DNA of 64,000 nt from Candidatus Skiveiella danica (GTDB taxonomy: Bacteria; Pseudomonadota; Gammaproteobacteria; Burkholderiales; Burkholderiaceae_C). Position 1 is the first letter of the stretch. Each line of letters begins with the position of its first letter. The DNA lies in NCBI GenBank assembly GCA_016721925.1, contig JADKHE010000005.1:186001-250000 (forward strand), written 5' to 3'. Positions 35,539-43,799 of the stretch are shown here, piece after piece. A model generated the notes under the pieces. The model had not been told where the DNA came from. It saw only the letters and a program-made list of their open reading frames with translations, and ran no database searches. The position numbers and the translations under genes were made by a program.

Positions 35539-36657
35539 ATGGACAGAGACAAGATTCTGTTGACCCCCGGCCCGCTGACGACCACCTTGCGAACCAAGCT
35601 CGCGATGCTCAAGGACTGGGGCTCCTGGGACGCCGACTTCAACGCCGTCACCGCGCGTGTACGCAAGAGCCTGGTGGACATCATCCACGGGCAGGACTCG
35701 CATGTGGTGGTGCCGCTGCAGGGCAGCGGCACCTTCAGCGTCGAGGCCGCCGTGGCTACCGTCGTCCCGCGCGACGGTCATGTGCTCGTGCTCGACAACG
35801 GGGCCTACTGCAAGCGCGCCGCGCGCCTGACCAGCCTGATGGGGCGGCGTTGCAGCGTGCTGGATTTCGGCGACCATGAGCCGGTGTCCGCCGCGGCGCT
35901 GGACGCGAAGCTCAAGGCCGACGCCAGCATCACGCATGTGCTCATGATCCACTGCGAGACCGGCGCCGGCGTGCTCAATCCGCTGCAGGCCGTGGCCGAC
36001 GTCAGCGCCGCGCACGGCAAGGGCTTGATCGTCGACGCCATGAGCTCGTTCGCCGCGTTGCCAATCGACGCGCGCACCACGGGTTTCGACGCGCTGGTCG
36101 CGGCCAGCGGAAAGTGTCTCGAAGGCGTGCCCGGCATGGGTTTCGTGTTCATCCGCAAGGCCATACTTGACAGCTGCGCGGGGCAAAGCCAGTCGCTCGC
36201 CATGGACTTGCACGACCAGTACGTCTACATGGAGAAGACCACTCAATGGCGGTTCACGCCGCCCACGCATGTGGTGGTGGCGCTGGCCGAGGCGGTCGGG
36301 CAGTTCGAGGAAGACGGGGGTCAGCCCGCGCGCCTGGCACGCTACCAGCAGAACTACGAGACGCTGGTGGGAGGCATGGCCGCGCTGGGGTTCAAGCCGT
36401 TCCTCGACGCCGGCGTGCAGGCGCCCATCATCGTGACCTTCCACGCGCCGGCGGACGAGCGCTACGACTTCAAGACCTTCTACGCGGCGGCGCGGGCGCG
36501 CGGTTTCATCCTCTATCCCGGCAAGCTCACGCAGGTCGAGACCTTCCGTGTCGGTTGCATCGGCGCGATCGGCAAGGTCGAGATGGAGCAGGCCGTGCAC
36601 GCAGTGGCGCTGGCCCTGCAGGACATGGGCATTGCGTCCGGCGCACCGGCAGCCTGA
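35539..36657 (+). CDS. phnW: 2-aminoethylphosphonate:pyruvate aminotransferase
   Basis: PhnW transfers the amino group of AEP to pyruvate, giving phosphonoacetaldehyde and alanine. The 372-residue class V aminotransferase begins ILLTPGPLTTT and has the PLP lysine in AASGKCLEGVPGM. A substrate-binding Arg candidate is in FRVGCIGAIGKVEM. It links the transporter genes to phnY and phnA on the other strand. A GAGGAAAG ribosome-binding site precedes the ATG. Confidence 0.95.
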   Translation: MDRDKILLTPGPLTTTLRTKLAMLKDWGSWDADFNAVTARVRKSLVDIIHGQDSHVVVPLQGSGTFSVEAAVATVVPRDGHVLVLDNGAYCKRAARLTSLMGRRCSVLDFGDHEPVSAAALDAKLKADASITHVLMIHCETGAGVLNPLQAVADVSAAHGKGLIVDAMSSFAALPIDARTTGFDALVAASGKCLEGVPGMGFVFIRKAILDSCAGQSQSLAMDLHDQYVYMEKTTQWRFTPPTHVVVALAEAVGQFEEDGGQPARLARYQQNYETLVGGMAALGFKPFLDAGVQAPIIVTFHAPADERYDFKTFYAAARARGFILYPGKLTQVETFRVGCIGAIGKVEMEQAVHAVALALQDMGIASGAPAA

Positions 36658-36684
36658 ACCTGCACGCACACCAAGGAGAACGAC

Positions 36685-38058
36685 ATGGCCACAGCCAGAG
36701 AGCATCCCGCAGTTGCCGCCATCCGCAAGTCGGGCGCGTCCAAGGTCAAGGTGGCGGTGAGCGACATCGACGGCGTGTTGCGCGGCAAGTACCTGCACCG
36801 CGACAAGTTTCTTGGCACGGCCGAGCCGTACCCCAAGGGCGGCTTCGGCTTCTGTGACGTGGTGCTCGGCTGGGACATGATGGACGTCTGCTATGACAAC
36901 ACCACGGTCACCGGGTGGCAGCACGGATTCCCCGACGCGCTGGCGCGGCTTGACCTGGACACCGTACGGCATGTGCCCTGGGACAACGGTGTGCCGTTTT
37001 TCCTGGGCGAGTTCATCAACGCCGACGGCACGCCGCATCCGGTGTGCCCGCGCCAGACCCTCAAGCGCGTGCTCAAGCGCGCCGAGAAGATGGGCTTCCA
37101 GGTCATGACGGGCATGGAGTTCGAGTGGTACAACTTTGCCGAAACCCCGCAAAGCTGGGCGGCGAAAAAGGGGGTGGAGCCCGAGCCGCTGACGCCCGGC
37201 ATGTTTGGCTACTCGCTGTTGCGCGTCAATCAGAACCGCGATTTCTTCAACGCCATCATGGACGACATGCTGGCCTTTGGCGTACCGGTGGAAGGCCTGC
37301 ATACCGAGACCGGTCCCGGCGTGTATGAAGCCGCGATTGGATTCAGCGAGGCGCTGGAGCAGGCGGACCGTGCCATCCTGTTCAAGACCGGCACGCGCGA
37401 GATCGGCGCGCGCTTCGGCATCATGCCCAGCTTCATGGCCAAGCCGCACCAGCCGTTGCCCGGTTGCAGCGGCCACATCCACCAGAGCCTGTCGGACGGC
37501 AAGACCAATCTGTTTTTTGATGCCAAGGCGCCGCGTCGCATGAGCAAGCTGTTTGAAAGCTACCTGGCTGGCCAGGTGGCGTGCATGATGGAGTTCGGCC
37601 CCATGATCTGGCCCACCATCAACAGCTACAAGCGCCTGGTCGACGGCTTCTGGGCGCCGGTCAAGCCGACCTGGGGCATGGACAACCGCACGGCCAGCTT
37701 CCGCGTGATTGCGGGGTCGCCGAAGGCAACCCGGCTTGAGACGCGTTGCCCCGGCGCCGACGTGAACCCGTATCTGGCGATGGCGGCTGTCATCGCCGCC
37801 GGCCTGGATGGCGTGGAGAAGGGTCTCAAGCTCACCGCACCGCCGATCACCGGCACCAACCAGGGTGCGGAGCACATTGCGCGTGCACCGCGCACGCTGA
37901 TCGAGACCACGCGCAATTTCCGTGAATCGAAGATTGCGCGCGACTGGCTGGGCGACACCTTTGTCGACCACTTCGCAGCGACGCGCGAGTGGGAATGGCG
38001 CCAATGGCTCGACGCCGTGACCGACTGGGAAATGAAGCGCTACTTCGAGATCATCTGA
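36685..38058 (+). CDS. Glutamine synthetase-like gamma-glutamyl-amine ligase
   Basis: The 457-residue protein has the glutamine synthetase fold: the beta-Grasp N-terminus, the metal motif MTGMEFEWY, the GCSGHIHQSL ATP/Glu region and FRVIAGSPKATRLETRCPG. It lacks the adenylylation-site context of true GlnA and groups with PuuA, IpuC or GlnA4-type enzymes that attach glutamate to an amine. The next genes provide an alcohol dehydrogenase, an aldehyde dehydrogenase and a gamma-glutamyl hydrolase. The amine may therefore be an amino-alcohol such as ethanolamine. AEP-derived amines are also possible. Confidence 0.85.
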   Translation: MATAREHPAVAAIRKSGASKVKVAVSDIDGVLRGKYLHRDKFLGTAEPYPKGGFGFCDVVLGWDMMDVCYDNTTVTGWQHGFPDALARLDLDTVRHVPWDNGVPFFLGEFINADGTPHPVCPRQTLKRVLKRAEKMGFQVMTGMEFEWYNFAETPQSWAAKKGVEPEPLTPGMFGYSLLRVNQNRDFFNAIMDDMLAFGVPVEGLHTETGPGVYEAAIGFSEALEQADRAILFKTGTREIGARFGIMPSFMAKPHQPLPGCSGHIHQSLSDGKTNLFFDAKAPRRMSKLFESYLAGQVACMMEFGPMIWPTINSYKRLVDGFWAPVKPTWGMDNRTASFRVIAGSPKATRLETRCPGADVNPYLAMAAVIAAGLDGVEKGLKLTAPPITGTNQGAEHIARAPRTLIETTRNFRESKIARDWLGDTFVDHFAATREWEWRQWLDAVTDWEMKRYFEII

Positions 38059-38063
38059 CGGCT

Positions 38064-39467
38064 ATGCACCCAATCAGCGGCGTCAGCCCGAGCCAGAGCG
38101 AAGGCGACGTCAACCACAGCGCCCGCCGCGCGAACTGGCAGCGCGAGCACCTCGACCCGGACACGCGTGAATTGTTGGCGCGCGACAGCGCCGCCTTCCT
38201 GCACCAATCCGTCTCGACGCCGTGCCTGAATGCCATCCGGCGCGCCGAGGGCATCTGGATCGAGGACACGGCCGACCGGCGTTACATGGATTTCCATGGC
38301 AACAACGTGCACCACGTCGGCTACGCGCACCCGCGGGTGTTGGCGGCAATCAAGGTACAGCTTGACGATCTCAGCTTCGCGCCGCGCCGTTTTGCCTGCG
38401 ACCGCGCGGTCGAACTGGCGGAGGCCTTGTCGGCACAGTTCCAGCGGCTCACCGGTGCGCCCGGGCGCGTGCTTTTCACCACCGGCGGGTCAGATGCCGT
38501 GGAGGTGGCGATCAAGCTTGCGCGCACCGCCACCGGGCGCTTCAAGACACTGAGTTTCTGGGACGCGTTCCACGGCGCCGGCTTTGGCGCGAGCAGCGTG
38601 GGCGGCGAGTCGTTGTTCCGTGGCGGCCGCGTCGGGCCCTTGCTGCCCGGTAGCGAGCATGTCGCACCCTTCGGCTGCTACCGCTGCGCCTATGGCCACC
38701 CAGTGGACGCGCAAGGGCAGCCGGACCTGGAGCGTTGCCGCCTCGCCTGCGCCAGCATGGTGAAGTACGTGCTGGAGCGCGAGGGTGACGTCGCGGCCGT
38801 CATTGCCGAGCCCGCGCGCGCGGTGCCCTTTGTGCCGCCGCCGGGCTACTGGCAGGCCGTGCGCGAGGCCTGCAATGCGCACGGCACATTGCTGATCTTC
38901 GACGAAATTCCCACCGGACTGGGCAAGACCGGCCGTTTCTTTGCGGCCGAGCACGACGGCGCCGCGCCGGATATCGTGGTGCTGGGCAAAGCGCTTGGCG
39001 GCGGCGTGCTGCCGATTGCCGCCTGCGTGGCGCATGAGCGCCTCAACGTCGCAGGCGCCTACGCGTATGGCCACTACACGCACGAGAAAAACCCTGTGAC
39101 CGCCGCAGCGGCCCTTGCGACGCTGCAGGTGATCGAGCAAGACGACCTGGTCGGGAACGCAGCGCGCGTCGGCGCACATGCGCTGGAACGACTGCATGCG
39201 CTCAAGCAACGCCATGCGCTGATCGGCGACGTGCGCGGGCGCGGCTTGCTGCTGGGGCTGGAACTGGTGACCGACCGCGCCGCCAAGTCGCCAGCCGCCG
39301 ACCAAGCCGAGGCCGTGCTGTACCACGCCATGTCGAACGGCCTGTCGTTCAAGACCACCATGGGCAACGTGCTGACACTCACGCCGCCGCTGATCACCAC
39401 CGTGGCACAGATGGACCGCGCCATTGACATCCTGGATGCCGCCCTGACGGCGGTCGCCAAGACCTGA
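38064..39467 (+). CDS. Class III PLP enzyme; candidate (R)-1-hydroxy-2-aminoethylphosphonate ammonia-lyase (PbfA-like)
   Basis: The 467-residue protein has the class III aminotransferase fold. It shows FTTGGSDAVEVAIKLAR, the PLP Asp in LLIFDEIPTGLGKTG and the Schiff-base Lys in VVLGKALGGG. The stretches SFWDAFHGAGFGASSVGGE and YGHYTHEKNPV, together with phnW two genes upstream, recall the lyase-type branch found in AEP gene clusters. That enzyme makes phosphonoacetaldehyde from hydroxylated AEP. I rate this as recognition of a pattern rather than proof; an ordinary omega-aminotransferase (PuuE-like) is the alternative. The start overlaps repeat-free sequence 5 bp after the ligase stop. Confidence 0.8.
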   Translation: MHPISGVSPSQSEGDVNHSARRANWQREHLDPDTRELLARDSAAFLHQSVSTPCLNAIRRAEGIWIEDTADRRYMDFHGNNVHHVGYAHPRVLAAIKVQLDDLSFAPRRFACDRAVELAEALSAQFQRLTGAPGRVLFTTGGSDAVEVAIKLARTATGRFKTLSFWDAFHGAGFGASSVGGESLFRGGRVGPLLPGSEHVAPFGCYRCAYGHPVDAQGQPDLERCRLACASMVKYVLEREGDVAAVIAEPARAVPFVPPPGYWQAVREACNAHGTLLIFDEIPTGLGKTGRFFAAEHDGAAPDIVVLGKALGGGVLPIAACVAHERLNVAGAYAYGHYTHEKNPVTAAAALATLQVIEQDDLVGNAARVGAHALERLHALKQRHALIGDVRGRGLLLGLELVTDRAAKSPAADQAEAVLYHAMSNGLSFKTTMGNVLTLTPPLITTVAQMDRAIDILDAALTAVAKT

Positions 39468-39515
39468 GCAATCGACAGAACAACAGACGCAACCATCCAT
39501 CCCATCGAGGACACC

Positions 39516-40649
39516 ATGAGCATTACCTCCTTTTCATTCCCCACCTCGATCCGTTTCGGCGCCGGCGCGCGCAAGCAGGTCGCCGCACACCTGCTGGAGC
39601 AGGGTCTCAAGCGCCCGCTCATCGTCACGGACCGCGCGCTCGGCGCCTTGCCGGTGCTGGCCGAATTCCGCTCCCATCTCGGCGGACTCGACGTTGCGGT
39701 GTTTGCCGGTGTGTTCGGCAACCCGACTTGCAGCCAAGTGATGGATGGCGCGGCCGCCTACAAAGCGCATGGAGCCGACTGCATCATTGGTTTCGGTGGC
39801 GGCGCTGCGCTGGACGTCGCCAAGGTGGTGGGCGTGGCCGCCACGCATGAAGGCGACATCCTCGAGTACGTCTGGGACCACCCGCAGGTGCGCGCCATCA
39901 GCAACCCGCTGCCTTACTTCGTCGCGTTGCCCACCACCTCGGGCACCGGCTCCGAAGTCGGCCGCTCCTCAGTGGTGAGCGAGAACGACACGCATCTCAA
40001 GCGTGTTGTCTTCAGCCCGAAGATTCTTGCCCGGATGGTGTTTGCCGATCCCGAACTCACGCTGGGCCTGCCGCCGGCAGTGACGGCCGCCACCGGAATG
40101 GATGCGCTCACACACAACGTCGAGAGCTATCTCTCGCCTGCCTACCACCCGCTGTGCGATGGCATTGCGCTGGAGGGGACACGCATCGCTGCAGCCGCCC
40201 TGCACACCGCAGTCACGGAGCCCGGCAACCTGCAGGCGCGCAGCGACATGATGATGGCGTCGATGATGGGTGCGATCGCCTTTCAGAAGGACCTCGGCGC
40301 GGTGCATTCGGCCGCGCATGCGCTGGGTGCGGTGTGCGACCTGCACCACGGCCTGACCAACGCGCTGATGATCGACACGGTGATGGCCTGGAACTACGAG
40401 GCCGTGCCGGCGAAGTTCGATGAACTCGCCCACGTCTGCAAGGTGGCTGGCGGCGGTGCGGCCTTCGTGCCCTGGCTCAAGACGCTCAAGGCCAGCGTCG
40501 GCATCACCGGCACGCTGGCCTCGCACGGCGTCAAGCCCGAGCACATTCCGCGCATGGTGGAGATCGCCGTCAAGGACATCTGCCACCAGACCAATCCACG
40601 GCCCTGCACGGCAGCGGACTTCGAGCGACTGTTCCAGGCGGCGATGTAA
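39516..40649 (+). CDS. Iron-containing alcohol dehydrogenase
   Basis: This 377-residue group III dehydrogenase has the NAD loop GFGGGAALDVAK and ALPTTSGTGSEVG. Its metal ligands are probably in TGMDALTHNVE, GAVHSAAHALG and DLHHG. Two roles fit the neighbours. It could oxidise the hydroxyl of a gamma-glutamylated amino-alcohol before the aldehyde dehydrogenase. Or it could interconvert 2-hydroxyethylphosphonate and phosphonoacetaldehyde, as group III enzymes do in phosphonate antibiotic pathways. Sequence alone does not choose. Confidence 0.87.
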   Translation: MSITSFSFPTSIRFGAGARKQVAAHLLEQGLKRPLIVTDRALGALPVLAEFRSHLGGLDVAVFAGVFGNPTCSQVMDGAAAYKAHGADCIIGFGGGAALDVAKVVGVAATHEGDILEYVWDHPQVRAISNPLPYFVALPTTSGTGSEVGRSSVVSENDTHLKRVVFSPKILARMVFADPELTLGLPPAVTAATGMDALTHNVESYLSPAYHPLCDGIALEGTRIAAAALHTAVTEPGNLQARSDMMMASMMGAIAFQKDLGAVHSAAHALGAVCDLHHGLTNALMIDTVMAWNYEAVPAKFDELAHVCKVAGGGAAFVPWLKTLKASVGITGTLASHGVKPEHIPRMVEIAVKDICHQTNPRPCTAADFERLFQAAM

Positions 40650-40651
40650 CT

Positions 40652-41434
40652 ATGGACCGGCTCAAGATCGGCATCAGCGCCTGCTTCCTGCATCCGGACG
40701 CGCAGCGCAGTGTGTTCGCGTTCAAGACCTTGCAGTACATCGAGCAGTCGATGGCGCACTGGGTCATGTCGGCCGGGGCGCTGCCCGTGATGATTCCGTC
40801 CCCGGAGGGCGACACGGCCCGTGGCGACGTCGGCCTGGACGATTATGCGCAGTGGCTTGACGGCCTGGTCATGCACGGCGGTGCGGATGTGTGGCCCGGC
40901 AGCTACGGCGAAGAGCCGCTGCAGCCGCACTGGAGCGGCGACCGCGTGCGCGACGAGTACGAGATTGCGCTGGTCAAGGCTTTTTCCGCAGCTGACAAAC
41001 CGGTGTTCGGCATCTGCCGCGGGCTGCAGCTCATCAATGTGGCCTTTGGCGGCACGCTCTACCAGGACATCAGCACCCAGCAACCCGGCGCTCTGGTGCA
41101 CCGCGACGGGCAGATCTACGACAACAACTTCCACACCCTGGACATCGTGCCCGGATCGCGCCTGAGCCGGCTCCTGCCGGACGCAAGCAGCTACAAAATC
41201 AATAGCATCCATCACCAGGGGATCAAGGATCTGGCCCCCGGTTTCGCGGTGGAGGCGCGCTGCCCGGACGACGGCATGATTGAAGCGATCCGCCTGTGCG
41301 GCAACGACGCAGGCCGGCCCTGGGTGGCTGCCGTGCAGTGGCATCCCGAATTCCACAAACCCGAACAGGGCGTGATCGACGACGCGCCCATCCTCAACGA
41401 CTTTCTGGCCGCCGCGCGCGCCACACGACCATGA
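40652..41434 (+). CDS. Gamma-glutamyl hydrolase, PuuD-like class I amidotransferase fold
   Basis: The 260-residue protein has the nucleophile Cys122 in FGICRGLQLINV and the His-Glu pair in VQWHPEF. KINSIHHQGIKDLAPG is typical of the gamma-Glu-GABA hydrolase family. It would release glutamate and the free product from a gamma-glutamylated intermediate. It follows the alcohol dehydrogenase by 2 bp and overlaps the aldehyde dehydrogenase start (ATGA), so these genes are tightly coupled. Confidence 0.9.
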   Translation: MDRLKIGISACFLHPDAQRSVFAFKTLQYIEQSMAHWVMSAGALPVMIPSPEGDTARGDVGLDDYAQWLDGLVMHGGADVWPGSYGEEPLQPHWSGDRVRDEYEIALVKAFSAADKPVFGICRGLQLINVAFGGTLYQDISTQQPGALVHRDGQIYDNNFHTLDIVPGSRLSRLLPDASSYKINSIHHQGIKDLAPGFAVEARCPDDGMIEAIRLCGNDAGRPWVAAVQWHPEFHKPEQGVIDDAPILNDFLAAARATRP

Positions 41435-42819
41435 ACACACTTGCCATCCACAACCCGGCCAATGGCCAGCTCATCACAACGCTGCCCGCCGATGACGCCA
41501 CATCGGTGGCAACCAAAACCGCAGCCGCCCGTGTGGCCCAGCCAGCCTGGGCTGCCACGCCGATGGCTGAGCGCAAGGCCTGCATCGAGCGCTTCCGCTC
41601 CGGCGTGGTGCGCGACCTCGAGTCGCTCGCCGTGACGATGACGCGAGAGACCGGAAAGCCCGTCAAGATGTCGCGCAACGAGCTCAACGGCCTGCTCGGC
41701 CGCATCGACTTTTTCCTGAAGGAACTCGAGTTGTCGGTGGCCACCGAAACGGTCTTTGAGGATGGTGGCATGAGGGAGCAGATTCAGCACACGCCGCTCG
41801 GTGTGGTCGCCAACATCTCGGCCTGGAACTATCCCTGGTTCGTGGGCTGCAACGTCATCGTGCCCGCGCTGCTCACCGGCAACGCCGTGGTTTACAAGCC
41901 ATCCGAATATGCGACCATGACCGGCCAGGAAATTGCGCGCCTGCTGCACGAGGCCGGCGTGCCACCGGAGGTGATGGTCTGCCTGGTGGGTGCCGGCGCG
42001 GTCGGCTCCGCTTTGCTGGAGCAGCCGGTGGATGGCGTGTTCTTCACCGGCTCCGTGGCCACAGGTCAACGCATTGCGCAGGCCGTGGGCAACAAGTTCA
42101 TCAAGCTGCAGCTTGAGTTGGGCGGCAAGGACCCGACCTACGTGTGCGAGGACGCCGACCCCAAAGCTGCGGCCGAGTCGCTGGCCGACGGCGCGATGTA
42201 CAACACCGGGCAGAGCTGCTGCTCGGTCGAGCGCATCTACGTGCACGAGAAGATCCACGACGCCTTCGTCGCCGCCTTTGTCGACACCGTCAAGACGTTC
42301 CGGACTGGCGACCCGATGGCTGAGGACACCTACATCGGCGCGATCACGCGTGCACCGCAACTGGCGGTGCTCGACGCGCAGGTGGCCGATGCCGTGGCCA
42401 AGGGCGCACAGTTGCTGGCCGGCGGCAAGCGCGCGGCCGGACCGTTCGGCGGTGCCGGCAATTGGTACGAGCCCACGGTGTTTGCCAACGTCAACCCCAG
42501 CATGGAACTCATGCGTGAAGAGAGCTTCGGGCCCATCATCGGCATCCAGAAGGTCAGTGGCGATGCAGAAGCCGTGAAGCTCATGAACGACACGCGCTAC
42601 GGCCTCACCGCCGGGGTCTACACGCCCGACCAGGAGCGCGCGCAGCGGTTGCTGGCACAGGTCAATGCGGGCAGCGTCTACTGGAACTGCTGCGACCGTG
42701 TGAGCCCGCGGCTGCCCTGGAGCGGCCATGGCGATTCCGGCGTCGGCCTCACCCTGTCGACCTACGGCATCCAGACCTTCACCCGGCCCAAGGCCTGGCA
42801 CCTCAAGTCCGCGGGGTGA
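41431..42819 (+). CDS. Aldehyde dehydrogenase
   Basis: The 462-residue enzyme has the catalytic Cys in YNTGQSCCSVERIYV, the Glu in LQLELGGKDP and the cofactor loop FFTGSVATGQRIA. Residue pattern and length match the betaine-aldehyde/succinate-semialdehyde group. In this set it probably oxidises a gamma-glutamyl-aminoaldehyde before hydrolysis by the preceding gene, with which it shares a 4-base overlap. Confidence 0.9.
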   Translation: MNTLAIHNPANGQLITTLPADDATSVATKTAAARVAQPAWAATPMAERKACIERFRSGVVRDLESLAVTMTRETGKPVKMSRNELNGLLGRIDFFLKELELSVATETVFEDGGMREQIQHTPLGVVANISAWNYPWFVGCNVIVPALLTGNAVVYKPSEYATMTGQEIARLLHEAGVPPEVMVCLVGAGAVGSALLEQPVDGVFFTGSVATGQRIAQAVGNKFIKLQLELGGKDPTYVCEDADPKAAAESLADGAMYNTGQSCCSVERIYVHEKIHDAFVAAFVDTVKTFRTGDPMAEDTYIGAITRAPQLAVLDAQVADAVAKGAQLLAGGKRAAGPFGGAGNWYEPTVFANVNPSMELMREESFGPIIGIQKVSGDAEAVKLMNDTRYGLTAGVYTPDQERAQRLLAQVNAGSVYWNCCDRVSPRLPWSGHGDSGVGLTLSTYGIQTFTRPKAWHLKSAG

Positions 42820-42867
42820 GGGGTTCTACAAGCGCACGAGCAGCAAGCCTCGAGTGACGGTGACGCC

Positions 42868-43530
42868 GTGAAACTGACCCTTTTTGACCTGGATCACACG
42901 CTTCTCAGCGGCGACAGCGATGTCCTGTGGTGCGAGTTTCTGATTCGTGAAGGGGCGCTGGATTCGGGCAGCTTTGCCGCGCGCAATGCCGACATGGAGG
43001 CGCGGTACCAAGCCGGCACGGTTGGCGTCGAAGAGTTCGCAGACTTCTATCTGGGTACGCTGACCGGACGAACACCCGAGGACTTGGAGGCGCTGCGCCA
43101 GACTTTCCTCGTTGACTGGATAGTCCCCCGCATTCCTGCTTCTGCGGTGGACCTGGTCAGTCGGCATCTGGACGCGGGCGAACTGGTGGTGATGACCACG
43201 GCGACCAATCGCTTTATCACCGAGCTGACGGCACTGTACTTCGGCATCGAGCACCTGATTGCGACGGAGCCGCAGGTGGTGGGCGGCCTGTTTACGGGGC
43301 GCAGCACGGGTGTACTCAATATGCGCGAAGGAAAAGTACGGCGCCTTCATGATTGGCTCAAGGCGCGTGGCCACCAGCTCAGAGACTTCAAGAGCACCGC
43401 CTACAGCGACTCCATCAACGACCTGCCCCTGCTCTTGGCAGTAGATCGTGCCGTGGCGGTGGATCCGGACGCAGGTCTGCGCAAGGAATCGCTGGAGCGG
43501 TCGTGGGAGATTCTGCAGCTTGTGCGCTAA
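42868..43530 (+). CDS. HAD-IB family hydrolase (SerB-like)
   Basis: This 220-residue haloacid dehalogenase-type phosphatase has the nucleophile motif FDLDHT near residue 6, motif II MTTATN, and motif III/IV YSDSINDLPLL. A helical cap with YQAGTVGVEEFADFYLG lies between. Members remove phosphate from phosphoserine, histidinol phosphate or phospho-amines. It follows the aldehyde dehydrogenase by 48 bp and may end the same transcript, but its link to the pathway is unproven. Confidence 0.85.
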   Translation: MKLTLFDLDHTLLSGDSDVLWCEFLIREGALDSGSFAARNADMEARYQAGTVGVEEFADFYLGTLTGRTPEDLEALRQTFLVDWIVPRIPASAVDLVSRHLDAGELVVMTTATNRFITELTALYFGIEHLIATEPQVVGGLFTGRSTGVLNMREGKVRRLHDWLKARGHQLRDFKSTAYSDSINDLPLLLAVDRAVAVDPDAGLRKESLERSWEILQLVR

Positions 43531-43731
43531 ACCATGAAACTCCAAGATCAATGTCAGGTTCGGAGATTTGTATTGATTCGGTGATGGCGAAGCAGTGCGG
43601 CCCATGGTCGACTCCTGTTGACCGCGCGGATTAGTTGATGGGTGGTTCAATGTGGCCCCCTAAAGCGCCAGAAACAACTATCGTGATGGTCCTTTGTCTG
43701 TTGGTCTATCAGGGTATCTCGCTTCCAAAAA

Positions 43732-43758
43732 AAAGCCCCGGACGCAGTCTGGGGCTTT
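43732..43758 (-). terminator. Rho-independent terminator of the gamma-glutamyltransferase gene
   Basis: On the minus strand an AAAGCCCC/GGGGCTTT stem with an 11-base loop ends in a run of at least eight T. It lies 42 bp after the stop of the minus-strand gene. The 270 bp around it between 43531 and 43800 holds no other recognisable element. Confidence 0.88.
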
Positions 43759-43799
43759 GGAGGTGAGCCCGGAGAATCAATTTCCCCCGGACCGGCCCC

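Noticed and set aside
41185..41225. A stretch with GCTACAAAATCAATAGC resembling the dispersed repeat
   Set aside because: It lacks CCCAGCGT at the fixed distance and encodes the conserved hydrolase motif SYKINSIHHQG, so the resemblance is coincidental.
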